Shown here in pieces: positions 45,838 to 52,838 of a DNA stretch of 64,000 bases. The notes beneath the pieces were generated by a model. It had not been told where the DNA came from. It worked only from the letters and a program-made list of their open reading frames with translations, and did not search any database. Numbering within the stretch: the first letter of the stretch is position 1; each line of letters begins with the position of its first letter. Origin of the DNA: Roseibium sp. Sym1 (GTDB taxonomy: Bacteria > Pseudomonadota > Alphaproteobacteria > Rhizobiales > Stappiaceae). The position numbers were made by a program, and so were the translations under genes. The stretch covers positions 3,446,501 through 3,510,500 of the forward strand of contig NZ_CP114786.1 of NCBI RefSeq assembly GCF_027359675.1. The letters are read 5' to 3'.

Positions 45838-46425
45838 ATGAACTTATCTCGAATACGTGAATTTTGGAGCCGAAAATTCGGCCGCTGTCCGGCTTGCATG
45901 CGCGTTGCCTTGTGGGCAGCTGTCTCCTGTTTTGGCGGAGCGGTCCTGTCGGCGGTCGCGGGGGGCGGGGCCTTGCCAACTGCGATACTGGGTCTGGCGG
46001 GAGGTGTCTTCGCCGTGCTGAGCCTCGCCCATGTTGCCAGCTATGCCGTCCGCCGGGCCCGAATGGTTGCCCGCGCTGCGCATGGGCGCATTGTCCCGGT
46101 CGGTGAGCATGCGGTGCTGCCGATTCCGGCAGGCGGCCCGGGCGAGGGGCTTACGCGACGCGGCTTCGCAGTGCTGGTTCTGCGCTATGCCGGCCTGGCG
46201 GCGGTGGCATCGATCGGCCTGACGGCACGCGCCAGGGCCGATTGCGGTGACTGTGCCGCCACCTATGGCGCGGGCTACCTGGATTGCATCACCTACTACT
46301 GCAATGACATCGGCCAGACCTGCTGCCCGCCCGGTTACCCCTATCTGAACCATTGCGACTGCACCTGTTACGACGGCACGGGTTTCGACTGCGGCAGTTA
46401 TTCCAACTGCAATTACTGCGGCTGA
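45838..46425 (+). CDS. Membrane protein with internal twin-arginine-like signal and secreted 12-Cys domain
   Basis: 195 aa, start ATG 45838 with AAGGAGGT 8 bases before. Residues 17-31 hold CPAC and a third Cys, followed by two membrane helices (about 23-70). At residues 106-134 TRRGFAVLVLRYAGLAAVAS runs to ARARA-D, a twin-arginine-like export signal placed inside the protein. The last 61 residues contain 12 Cys, including ADCGDC, TCCPPGYPY, HCDCTC and NCNYCG. I do not recognise the family. Cleavage would free a small cystine-rich protein. Confidence 0.7.
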   Translation: MNLSRIREFWSRKFGRCPACMRVALWAAVSCFGGAVLSAVAGGGALPTAILGLAGGVFAVLSLAHVASYAVRRARMVARAAHGRIVPVGEHAVLPIPAGGPGEGLTRRGFAVLVLRYAGLAAVASIGLTARARADCGDCAATYGAGYLDCITYYCNDIGQTCCPPGYPYLNHCDCTCYDGTGFDCGSYSNCNYCG

Positions 46426-46514
46426 CGCCGGTGCCAGGTTGACGTGGCCGCTGGCGCGCGCAGAAATAGGGCCTTGTTCAAATGCGCTTTTCGGTGCCCT
46501 TCCCGGAGGATTTC

Positions 46515-46871
46515 ATGCAGTTCCCGATTGTCCCGATCCTGCTCTGTCTTGCGCTGGGCAGTGCCCCGGCATCCGCCTATCAGCAGTTCCTGACCTACCG
46601 GATCGCCGGCCAGGACATCCAGTCGATCACCCTGGCCCCGCATGCCGACGAGAACCCGGCGGCGATGACGTTGAACCTGCAGTCCTCGGGCGGGAGCAGC
46701 GATATCCTGATCGAGTCCGATGGCGGCCTCGACGCCTGCAAGACGGAACTGGAATACATCATCGGTTCGAAGGACGCCTATGCGGAAATCGTCGTCGACA
46801 TGAACGCCCGGACCATGAACGGCGTGATGGTGCTGCAATGCGCGACGTTTTACGGTCTGTTCGGGGAGTGA
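46515..46871 (+). CDS. Secreted hypothetical protein
   Basis: 118 aa, ATG 46515 behind GGAGG. Signal peptide QFPIVPILLCLALGSAPASA. The mature protein has two Cys (GGLDACKTEL and VMVLQCATF) and beta-rich sequence. It lies 89 bases after the 12-Cys gene in the same direction and may share its transcript. No family recognised. Confidence 0.65.
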   Translation: MQFPIVPILLCLALGSAPASAYQQFLTYRIAGQDIQSITLAPHADENPAAMTLNLQSSGGSSDILIESDGGLDACKTELEYIIGSKDAYAEIVVDMNARTMNGVMVLQCATFYGLFGE

Positions 46872-46926
46872 GGGGCGGTCGGCAACGCCGGATCAAGGGA
46901 CCGCAGCGCTGGCCAACTCCTCAGTG

Positions 46927-47074
46927 GTCATCCCCGACGCGCGCAGCGCGATCGGGGACCCATTGGTTGCCGTGACTTGTGGAAGGGGCAGTGTGGTTCG
47001 GATCGGCTTTGCCCGTTCCTGGTGTCCGCCCGACTGGCGACGTGGATTGGGTCCCGGCTCAGGGCCGGGATGAC
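46927..47074. repeat. REP-like palindromic repeat, copy 1
   Basis: 148 bp with ends GTCATCCCC and GGGATGAC. Two inner hairpins: CCCCGAC...ATCGGGG at the left and CCCGGCTCAGGGCCGGG at the right. Part of a family of five copies in this window. The right end contains GCCGGGATGAC, the predicted IS110 target. Confidence 0.85.
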
Positions 47075-47135
47075 GCCGCGAGTGGGGCGATGTCTTCGCC
47101 CCGTTACCGTTGTCCTATAGTCAGGCTAACCGCTC

Positions 47136-48341
47136 TCAGCCCCCCATCTCGTCGATGGTCCAGCTGAGCGGCCAGCCCTCGGGCGGGCCTGTGACGCCGT
47201 CGCAGTCGGACTTTTCCAGATATTCTATCAGGACGTAGTTGCCGCTTTCTGCCTCCACCTCGTGGCGCTCGAACGCGCCGCAATCATAGTTGGGCGAAAA
47301 ATAGGTGGTGCCGGTGACCTGGCCGCTCGACGGGTCATAGAAGAGGTTGTTGACCAGGGCGTGGTTCGGCTGGTTGAAGCCCGGCGGGGTCTCGAATTCC
47401 TTCCATTCGTCGAGGGACGGGTTAAAGGGAATATGGGTCGCCATGTAGAAGGGCACGTTGGCGTCGGCCATCTGGCACGGCACGATCCAGGTTTCCACGT
47501 CACCTTCCGCAAAATAGTGCGCGCCGAAGGCCGGCACGGTTTCCTCGAGCTGACAGTTCAGGGCGCGGAAGCCCATCATCTGGATCTCGTCCGGAATCTC
47601 GCTGAGCTCATAGACCTGGCCCTGCGGCCCGCGATCGATGCCGCTGTTGTTGGTCTCCTGGGACGGCATGATCGGCGGCGGCAGGTCGTCCACCGGCGCG
47701 GTCGACGCCGTGTCTGATGCCGTGTCGGGGGCCGGAGCAGGAGGGGGCGCAGCCTCGGGCGCCGATGCAACGGAAGGGGCCGCGATGGCGGCGTCGGCGT
47801 CCGCCGGCAGCCCGCCCCAGGCGACAATGGCGTCAGTGCGGCCGATGCGGCCCTGTTCGGAGTCGATCTTCAGGAGCGCATGGGTGATGCCCTTCAGCGA
47901 GACCTCGTAGGTCAGCGTGCCGGTGGCACCGCCGAACTCGATCTGGATCGCCGCGTCCTCGCCCATGCGCAACTTTTCCATGAGGTCGCGGTCCGCCGAA
48001 CCGCCAAAGGTCATCTCGTTGCCCTTGTAGACCTTGGAGACCTTGCCGAAATAGCCGTAATTGTCCTCTTCCAGGCTCTCGATCTCGATGCGTGCCGGCA
48101 GCCCGACGGAAAGCTCCGTGGTCGGGTCGAAGGTGACATAGACCTCGCTTTCCGCCTTGGCGCCGCGCTCGATCTTCAGCCGGAACGCTTCGCCATTGGA
48201 GGCATCGCCGTCCGTTTCGGCGATGCAGTAGTTCTTGGCGTTGCAGGAGACCGACCAGTCGCCGAAGTCCGTGGCGGTCAGTTCGGCCGACGCCTGGCTC
48301 GACGCCAGCCCCAGAACGGCCAGTGGTAAAACAAATCGCAT
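47136..48341 (-). CDS. Exported IalB-like/DUF1176 two-domain protein
   Basis: 401 aa, signal peptide MRFVLPLAVLGLASSQASAE. The N-terminal domain (FGDWSVSCNAKNYCIAETDG) is like invasion-associated locus B proteins. A Pro/Ala/Ser-rich linker with repeated AP and DTASDTAST follows. The C-terminal DUF1176-like domain has ALNCQLEETVPAFGAHYF and FSPNYDCGAFERHEVEAE. ATG 48341 has GAGGGTG upstream. Divergent from the caspase-like gene, 243 bp apart. Confidence 0.82.
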   Translation of the reverse strand: MRFVLPLAVLGLASSQASAELTATDFGDWSVSCNAKNYCIAETDGDASNGEAFRLKIERGAKAESEVYVTFDPTTELSVGLPARIEIESLEEDNYGYFGKVSKVYKGNEMTFGGSADRDLMEKLRMGEDAAIQIEFGGATGTLTYEVSLKGITHALLKIDSEQGRIGRTDAIVAWGGLPADADAAIAAPSVASAPEAAPPPAPAPDTASDTASTAPVDDLPPPIMPSQETNNSGIDRGPQGQVYELSEIPDEIQMMGFRALNCQLEETVPAFGAHYFAEGDVETWIVPCQMADANVPFYMATHIPFNPSLDEWKEFETPPGFNQPNHALVNNLFYDPSSGQVTGTTYFSPNYDCGAFERHEVEAESGNYVLIEYLEKSDCDGVTGPPEGWPLSWTIDEMGG

Positions 48342-48584
48342 AAGCACCCTCTTTCCCGGACAGTTCCCTGCGGGCACCGCCAGATCCTGTTCGTGGAACC
48401 GTTGGCCGGTTCGCGTCTTGAACGAAATTACTATTAGTAACAATGGCGTGGGATCCGGCGGTGTCAATGAATACCTTGTGGGGACCGGCGTAGTCCTGAC
48501 CAAAGGTCATTTTGCGGCGAGGGCGTGGATTTCCGTGTAGACTGCGGGTTCGTGGACAAAAGCGAAACCAAAAGCGTGGTGCTC

Positions 48585-49727
48585 ATGAAACCGGTTCTTG
48601 TTCGTCTCCTTCTGCCCCTCATCGTCGCTCTTTGCACCGTTAGCGCCGCCCGGGCCGCCAGCACCGCACTGATTATCGGCAACTCGGCCTACCAGGACGT
48701 CACGCCGCTCGACAATCCAACGCACGATGCCGATCTTGCCGCGCGCACCTTTGCGGCGCTCGGCTTCGACACCGTCGTGGTGCTGGATGCCGATGCGGCG
48801 ACGATGCGCGCCGCCCTGGCGGAGTTCAAGACCAGGGCCGCCGATGCGGAGATCGCCGCGATCTTTTATGCCGGCCACGGCGTGCAGGCCAACAATGTCA
48901 ATTACCTCCTGCCGACCGACACCGGCGCCGCCACGAAGGAACAGTTCGAGCAGACGGCAATCAGGATGGAGGAATTTCTGGACGCGCTGTCGGCAACGAC
49001 CGGGGTCAAGCTCCTCATTGTCGATGCCTGCCGCGACAATCCTTTCGCCGCCACCCGTGCGCTCGCCAGGGGCTTCAAGAGCGATTCCAAGGGCCTGGCC
49101 CGGGTCAATCACCAGCTCCGGGACCTGATGGTGGTCTATTCGGCCCAGCCTGACCACCAGGCGCTCGACGGAGACGGTGACAACAGCCCGTTCATGGAGG
49201 CTTTTTCGGCCGTTCTGACCGCAAAGGACAGTGTCCGCCTCACCGAGGCGCTGATCGACATCACCAATTTCGTGCGCACCAAGACGGCCAACAAGCAGCT
49301 GCCCTATACCGAGGGCACGCTGTCGGTGCATGTCCAGCTGACCCGGCAGGAACCGCTGCAGACGGCGGCCGAACCGCCGGTCTGTCCGGCGGACGGCGAG
49401 GTCCTGTCCCTGCGGGATCTGGAAGACTACGTGGAATTCGACGACGGACCGTCGGGCCTTGTGGTGAGCGACGCCGGGACGCGCCTGCTGGAACTCTGCC
49501 CGAAAGACGGCGGGATCCTGGTGCATGGCCGCTTTGACCAGCACTTCTCGCCCGCCGACCTGCGCGATCCGGTGAACGAAGGCGCCGGCTATTATTTCAA
49601 GACCGGCGACGGCAGCGACGCCCATCTGTGGTTCTATGCCGAGGAAGATGCCGAGGCCCCGGCGCAGATCGGCATCTATGTCAATGGCGACGAAATCACC
49701 TGGATCTCCACCGGCTGGGTGTTCTGA
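48585..49727 (+). CDS. Secreted caspase-family (C14) peptidase
   Basis: 380 aa with a signal peptide (VLVRLLLPLIVALCTVSAAR). The caspase-like fold has the catalytic His98 in IFYAGHGVQ and Cys149 in LLIVDACRDNP, with ALIIGNSAYQDVTPLDNPTH at the first strand. A C-terminal domain (about 270-380) contains two Cys and ends NGDEITWISTGWVF; it is probably a binding module. Family members in bacteria cut after Arg/Lys or Asp; specificity here is unknown. An ATG at 48525 is an alternative start but precedes the signal peptide. Confidence 0.88.
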   Translation: MKPVLVRLLLPLIVALCTVSAARAASTALIIGNSAYQDVTPLDNPTHDADLAARTFAALGFDTVVVLDADAATMRAALAEFKTRAADAEIAAIFYAGHGVQANNVNYLLPTDTGAATKEQFEQTAIRMEEFLDALSATTGVKLLIVDACRDNPFAATRALARGFKSDSKGLARVNHQLRDLMVVYSAQPDHQALDGDGDNSPFMEAFSAVLTAKDSVRLTEALIDITNFVRTKTANKQLPYTEGTLSVHVQLTRQEPLQTAAEPPVCPADGEVLSLRDLEDYVEFDDGPSGLVVSDAGTRLLELCPKDGGILVHGRFDQHFSPADLRDPVNEGAGYYFKTGDGSDAHLWFYAEEDAEAPAQIGIYVNGDEITWISTGWVF

Positions 49728-50005
49728 TTTTTTCAAAAGGGCGCGCGGGTTCGCGGCCTGGCCGCGGGAGCGCCTGCCGGTGTCTCCGGGCGGCGAACGG
49801 CAAGACGGCATTGATCCGCCACAGGCACCATCCTGCCGGCACTGTCACTTCTCGCATTGACAATTCCCGGGGCCGCGGCTCATGTGGCCGCGCCGGACCG
49901 GCCGGGCAGGACGATTCCGGGACGGCACGAGATTGAAAAGATCCGTCCGGTCCACGGGCAACGGGCAGGGCGGGTCGAACGACAAAGATTTTCACGGAGG
50001 CCTTC

Positions 50006-50179
50006 ATGCGACTGACACCCCCATCCTTCATCGTTTTCCTGATTTCCCTGGCGCTGTTCGTCGTCGCGGTCCTGCCGATGCTCGGCATCGCCGTCCCGAG
50101 CATCGGCGTCTCCACAATCCACCTGCTGATCGGCTCCTGGGCCGTGCTGGCCGCCGGGGTGCTGTTCAAGGGGATCTAG
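50006..50179 (+). CDS. Small two-helix membrane protein
   Basis: 57 aa, below the usual length cut-off. GGAGG lies 5 bases before the ATG. The sequence MRLTPPSFIVFLISLALFVV starts helix 1 and STIHLLIGSWAVLAAGVLF forms helix 2. Good ribosome site, clean hydrophobic pattern and in-frame stop support a real gene. Function unknown. It lies between the caspase gene and the repeats. Confidence 0.7.
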   Translation: MRLTPPSFIVFLISLALFVVAVLPMLGIAVPSIGVSTIHLLIGSWAVLAAGVLFKGI

Positions 50180-50228
50180 GGTCAAAAGGATCCGGTATGG
50201 GCACCGGCACATACCCTACGCTTCGGCG

Positions 50229-50376
50229 GTCATCCCCGACACGCAAAGCGCGATCGGGGACCCATTGGTTGCCGAGGCTCTTGAAAGGGGCAGGGCGGTG
50301 TGGCTTGGCTGTGCCTTTTCCCGACTTCCAGGCGGGCTGTGATGTGGATCGGGTCCCGGGTCGGGGCCGGGATGAC
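50229..50376. repeat. REP-like palindromic repeat, copy 2
   Basis: 148 bp, GTCATCCCC to GGGATGAC. Paired with copy 3, 37 bp downstream, through a spacer ending CCTTTTTCCTGGCA. Confidence 0.88.
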
Positions 50377-50413
50377 TCAGTGGGTGGATACCGGTTGCGC
50401 CTTTTTCCTGGCA

Positions 50414-50562
50414 GTCATCCCCGACAAGCGCAGCGCAGATCGGGGATCCATTGGCTCCCGAGGCTCTTGAAAGGGGCAGGGCGGTGTGGATCGGCATCGC
50501 CCTTTCCCGATTTTCTGGCGGGCTGAGAGGCGGATTGGATCCCGGCTCATGGCCGGGATGAC
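50414..50562. repeat. REP-like palindromic repeat, copy 3
   Basis: 149 bp, GTCATCCCC to GGGATGAC. The right hairpin is CCCGGCTCATGGCCGGG. Its right end is an uninterrupted version of the sequence in which the IS110 element sits in copy 4. Confidence 0.88.
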
Positions 50563-50626
50563 TCCGAGTTTGGGATGAAGACGTGCCATTTCCCTCGGCA
50601 AAACTTCCGGTTTCGCCGCGGGCCAT

Positions 50627-50914
50627 CTACCGGTTCAAGTCCTCGTAAAGATCCCGCCAATCCGGATTGAATTGCTCGATGGCCTGGATTTTCCAGGCAC
50701 GTGGCCAGCGTTTGAGGCGCTTCTCACGGGCGATTGCCTCTTCCGGTACCTCATGGGTTTCGTAATAAACCAGCCGGGTCACCTTGTAGCGCCGGGTGAA
50801 CCCGCTGCCGGAACCGTCCCGGTGCTGGTAGACCCGCAAAGACAGATTGTTGGTCACGCCGACATAAAGCGTTCCTCGCTGCCGGCTGGCCAGAACATAG
50901 ACGAAAAACGCCAT
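50627..50914 (-). CDS. GIY-YIG nuclease family protein
   Basis: 95 aa single-domain GIY-YIG protein of the UPF0213/YhbQ-like type. FVYVLASRQRGTLYVGVTNN holds the two Tyr motifs (Y-V-L and Y-V-G), Arg27 region LSLRVYQHR, then the conserved Glu in YYETHEVPEEAIAREKRLK. Small members are thought to be structure-specific or RNA/DNA nucleases of unclear role. Stands alone among the repeats. Confidence 0.92.
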   Translation of the reverse strand: MAFFVYVLASRQRGTLYVGVTNNLSLRVYQHRDGSGSGFTRRYKVTRLVYYETHEVPEEAIAREKRLKRWPRAWKIQAIEQFNPDWRDLYEDLNR

Positions 50915-50985
50915 GCAGCTCTTCTGACGCCTATCGTATTATTGTGCAAGTCAAAGTTGATTAGACCGCGCCCAAACCCCCGCTG

Positions 50986-51126
50986 GTCATCCCCGACAAG
51001 CGGAGCGCAGATCGGGGATCCATTGGCTCCTGTAGCCTATGGGAAAGGCAGGACGATGCTGATCGCCAGTGGCCTTTCCCGATTTCCAGGCGAGCTGTGA
51101 TGTGGATTGGGGCTCATGGCCGGGAT
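50986..51126. repeat. REP-like palindromic repeat, copy 4, interrupted by IS110
   Basis: 141 bp from GTCATCCCC to CTCATGGCCGGGAT, then cut by the IS110 element. The missing end, (AT)GAC, resumes at 52281-52285. A 5-bp deletion relative to copy 3 lies near 51110. Confidence 0.85.
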
Positions 51127-51149
51127 TGTTTGTCTGAAGAGGTTTTATA

Positions 51150-51312
51150 GTGGGGTTGGTCTCCCGGACTGCAATTCCGGGAGACCAGTGACAGACGACC
51201 GAGCCGGGATAGGGTTTTCACCCGTTGTCATCAAGGTTCTCTGTCGCTTCCTTTTCCCGCTTGGAGAGTTGGATGGGCCGCTGGTCGCACGCCCGCAAAC
51301 AATCCGAAGCAT
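51150..51312 (+). ncRNA. Predicted bridge RNA of the IS110 element
   Basis: Fold by eye: (a) 12-bp 5' stem 51157-51168 with 51176-51187, loop CTGCAAT. (b) Target loop: stem GACAGA-C-GACC (51190-51200) with GGTT-C-TCTGTC (51235-51245), apical GGGT/ACCC. Its left strand is GCCGGGAT (51203-51210), identical to the left flank plus core; its right strand is GTCATC (51227-51232), complementary to GATGAC. (c) Donor loop: stem GCTTGG (51259-51264) with CC-AAGC (51304-51310), apical GGGC/GCCC. CAAACAAT (51296-51303) is the exact complement of ATTGTTTG at the left end, and GAGTTG (51266-51271) equals the right end. This matches bridge RNAs known for IS621. Confidence 0.8.
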
Positions 51313-51330
51313 GAACAGGATACCATCTTC

Positions 51331-52281
51331 ATGAGCGTTCTTGAATGTGCACCGTCCCATGTGGTCGGTATTGATGTTTCCAAAGACACTTTGGTGGTCT
51401 TTGATCAGACACAGCAGAGACTGACGAGTATCGACAACAATCGGGACGCGATCGCCAAACTGGTCGCCTCTTTTGGTCCGGACGCACTGGTTGTGTGCGA
51501 GCCCACTGGCGGACACGAGGCTCTCCTGGTGAGTGAGCTGATAGCGCAAGGCGTTGCCTGCCACCGGGCCGACACCCTGAAGGTCCAGGCGTTCATTAAG
51601 TCTTTCGGCCGGCTGGCAAAAACCGATGCCATCGATGCCAAGGCACTTGCTCAATATGGCGAAGAACGCTGGAAACAGCTCCCGCTGCTCCAACCCAAAG
51701 ACGAGGCACAAGGGGAGCTGGCTGCGTTGGTAAGCCGGCGGGAGGGGCTCATGGCGATCAAGATAGCCGAGACCAATCGCTTGAAGGCCCCTGCCAACAA
51801 CAGGAGACTTGTGAGATCGTTCAAGACCGTCATTGCCTGTGTGCAGAGGCAAATCGACCGGATCGACGAGGAGATCGAAGACCTGATCGCCTCCTCCCAG
51901 ACCCTGTCACGACGCATGCAGATCTGCTGTTCTTTGCCTGGTGTGGGGGAACGGACAGCCATTGCCTTGCTCGCAACGATGCCAGAGCTGGGTACCCTAA
52001 CCCGAAGGCAGGCTGCTTCCCTCGCGGGGCTGGCGCCGCACCCCAGAGACAGCGGAACCCTAAAAGGCTACCGCAAAATGCGGGGAGGACGACCCGAAGT
52101 TCGCAAAGGCGTCTTTATGGCCGCACTGGCTGGATCGCGAGCAAAAGGACCGTTAAGTGCCTTCTATCAAAGGCTTATTGAAAACGGAAAGAAGCCTATC
52201 GTAGCCATCTCCGCACTCATGAGAAAGATCATCGTCATCCTAAATGCAAAAATCAGAGACGAAATGAGCGCAATGAGTTGA
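51331..52281 (+). CDS. IS110-family recombinase
   Basis: 316 aa. The N-terminal RuvC-like DEDD domain has D15 (VVGIDVSKDT), E57 (VVCEPTGG) and D99/D102 (KTDAIDAKALAQYG). The C-terminal Tnp domain has the helix-hairpin SLPGVGERTAIALLA and the catalytic Ser241 in LAPHPRDSGTLKG. These positions match the IS621-type serine-plus-DEDD recombinase. All catalytic residues are present and the frame is intact, so it may be active. The stop TGA forms part of the right end of the element. Confidence 0.95.
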   Translation: MSVLECAPSHVVGIDVSKDTLVVFDQTQQRLTSIDNNRDAIAKLVASFGPDALVVCEPTGGHEALLVSELIAQGVACHRADTLKVQAFIKSFGRLAKTDAIDAKALAQYGEERWKQLPLLQPKDEAQGELAALVSRREGLMAIKIAETNRLKAPANNRRLVRSFKTVIACVQRQIDRIDEEIEDLIASSQTLSRRMQICCSLPGVGERTAIALLATMPELGTLTRRQAASLAGLAPHPRDSGTLKGYRKMRGGRPEVRKGVFMAALAGSRAKGPLSAFYQRLIENGKKPIVAISALMRKIIVILNAKIRDEMSAMS

Positions 52282-52316
52282 TGACCCGGAGGGTGAAGGC
52301 GTGCCTTTTCCCCGGC

Positions 52317-52400
52317 AATCATCCCTGGCAAGCGAAGCGCAAATCAGGGATCCATTGGTTTCTGTGGGGCTTGGAAAAGGCGCAGCAGTGCCCCTTGGGA
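52317..52400. repeat. REP-like repeat, degenerate copy 5
   Basis: Left half only: AATCATCCCTGGCAAGCGAA to GGGATCCATTGG, then decays near GCCCGGAAAGG. It lies about 32 bp after the end of copy 4, the same pairing distance as copies 2 and 3. Confidence 0.7.
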
Positions 52401-52429
52401 CAGCCCGGAAAGGTTCCGGAAAAGTCCCC

Positions 52430-52804
52430 CTACCCGTTCAGCCAGATCACCCCGGAGATGATCAGCACGGCAACCACACCGACGGCGACCAGCGTCTGGG
52501 TGTCCGGGCCGGGGCTCTTGCCGGGGGGCGGGCGGAAGTACTTTTCGTCCGGGTCCTCGTTCGGATCGGGCACCGGCTCCGGCCGGGCCTTCGGCTTGAC
52601 CAGCTTCAGCACCAGGAACAGGGAGAGGATCGCCGTGACGATCGCCATCAGCGGCCCGACGGTCACCGCGACCCCCATGGCAATGCCGCCATTCATATCC
52701 CTGCCCTCGATGGCGACGAAGATCGGATAGGCGGTAAAAAATGCGCCGAAATATCCGACGACGGCGCCGACGATGGCACCCAGAATGGCCAGGATGGCGC
52801 GCAT
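52430..52804 (-). CDS. Small membrane protein of unknown function
   Basis: 124 aa. Helices at residues 3-30 (ILAILGAIVGAVVGYFGAFF), 42-70 (GGIAMGVAVTVGPLMAIVTA and on) and 104-122 (TLVAVGVVAVLIISGVIWL), with a Pro/Asp-rich loop (RPEPVPDPNEDPDEKYFRPP) between the last two. GGAGAC lies 6 bases before the ATG. No family recognised. The IS481 element ends 35 bp upstream of its start and may have displaced its promoter. Confidence 0.7.
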   Translation of the reverse strand: MRAILAILGAIVGAVVGYFGAFFTAYPIFVAIEGRDMNGGIAMGVAVTVGPLMAIVTAILSLFLVLKLVKPKARPEPVPDPNEDPDEKYFRPPPGKSPGPDTQTLVAVGVVAVLIISGVIWLNG

Positions 52805-52838
52805 GTGACAGTCTCCAATTTGTCCTGCTTTAGTAATC

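Larger units (their letters stand above)
51125..52282 (+). mobile_element. IS110-family insertion sequence
   Basis: About 1.16 kb. It starts TGTTTGTCTGAAG after the core dinucleotide AT (51125-51126) and ends GAGTTG before a second AT (52281-52282). There are no terminal inverted repeats and no target duplication beyond AT, as usual for IS110. Comparing copy 4 with copies 1-3 of the repeat reconstructs the empty site GGCCGGGAT-GACC. About 200 bp of non-coding leader precede the recombinase and almost nothing follows it, the IS110-group layout. Confidence 0.88.
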
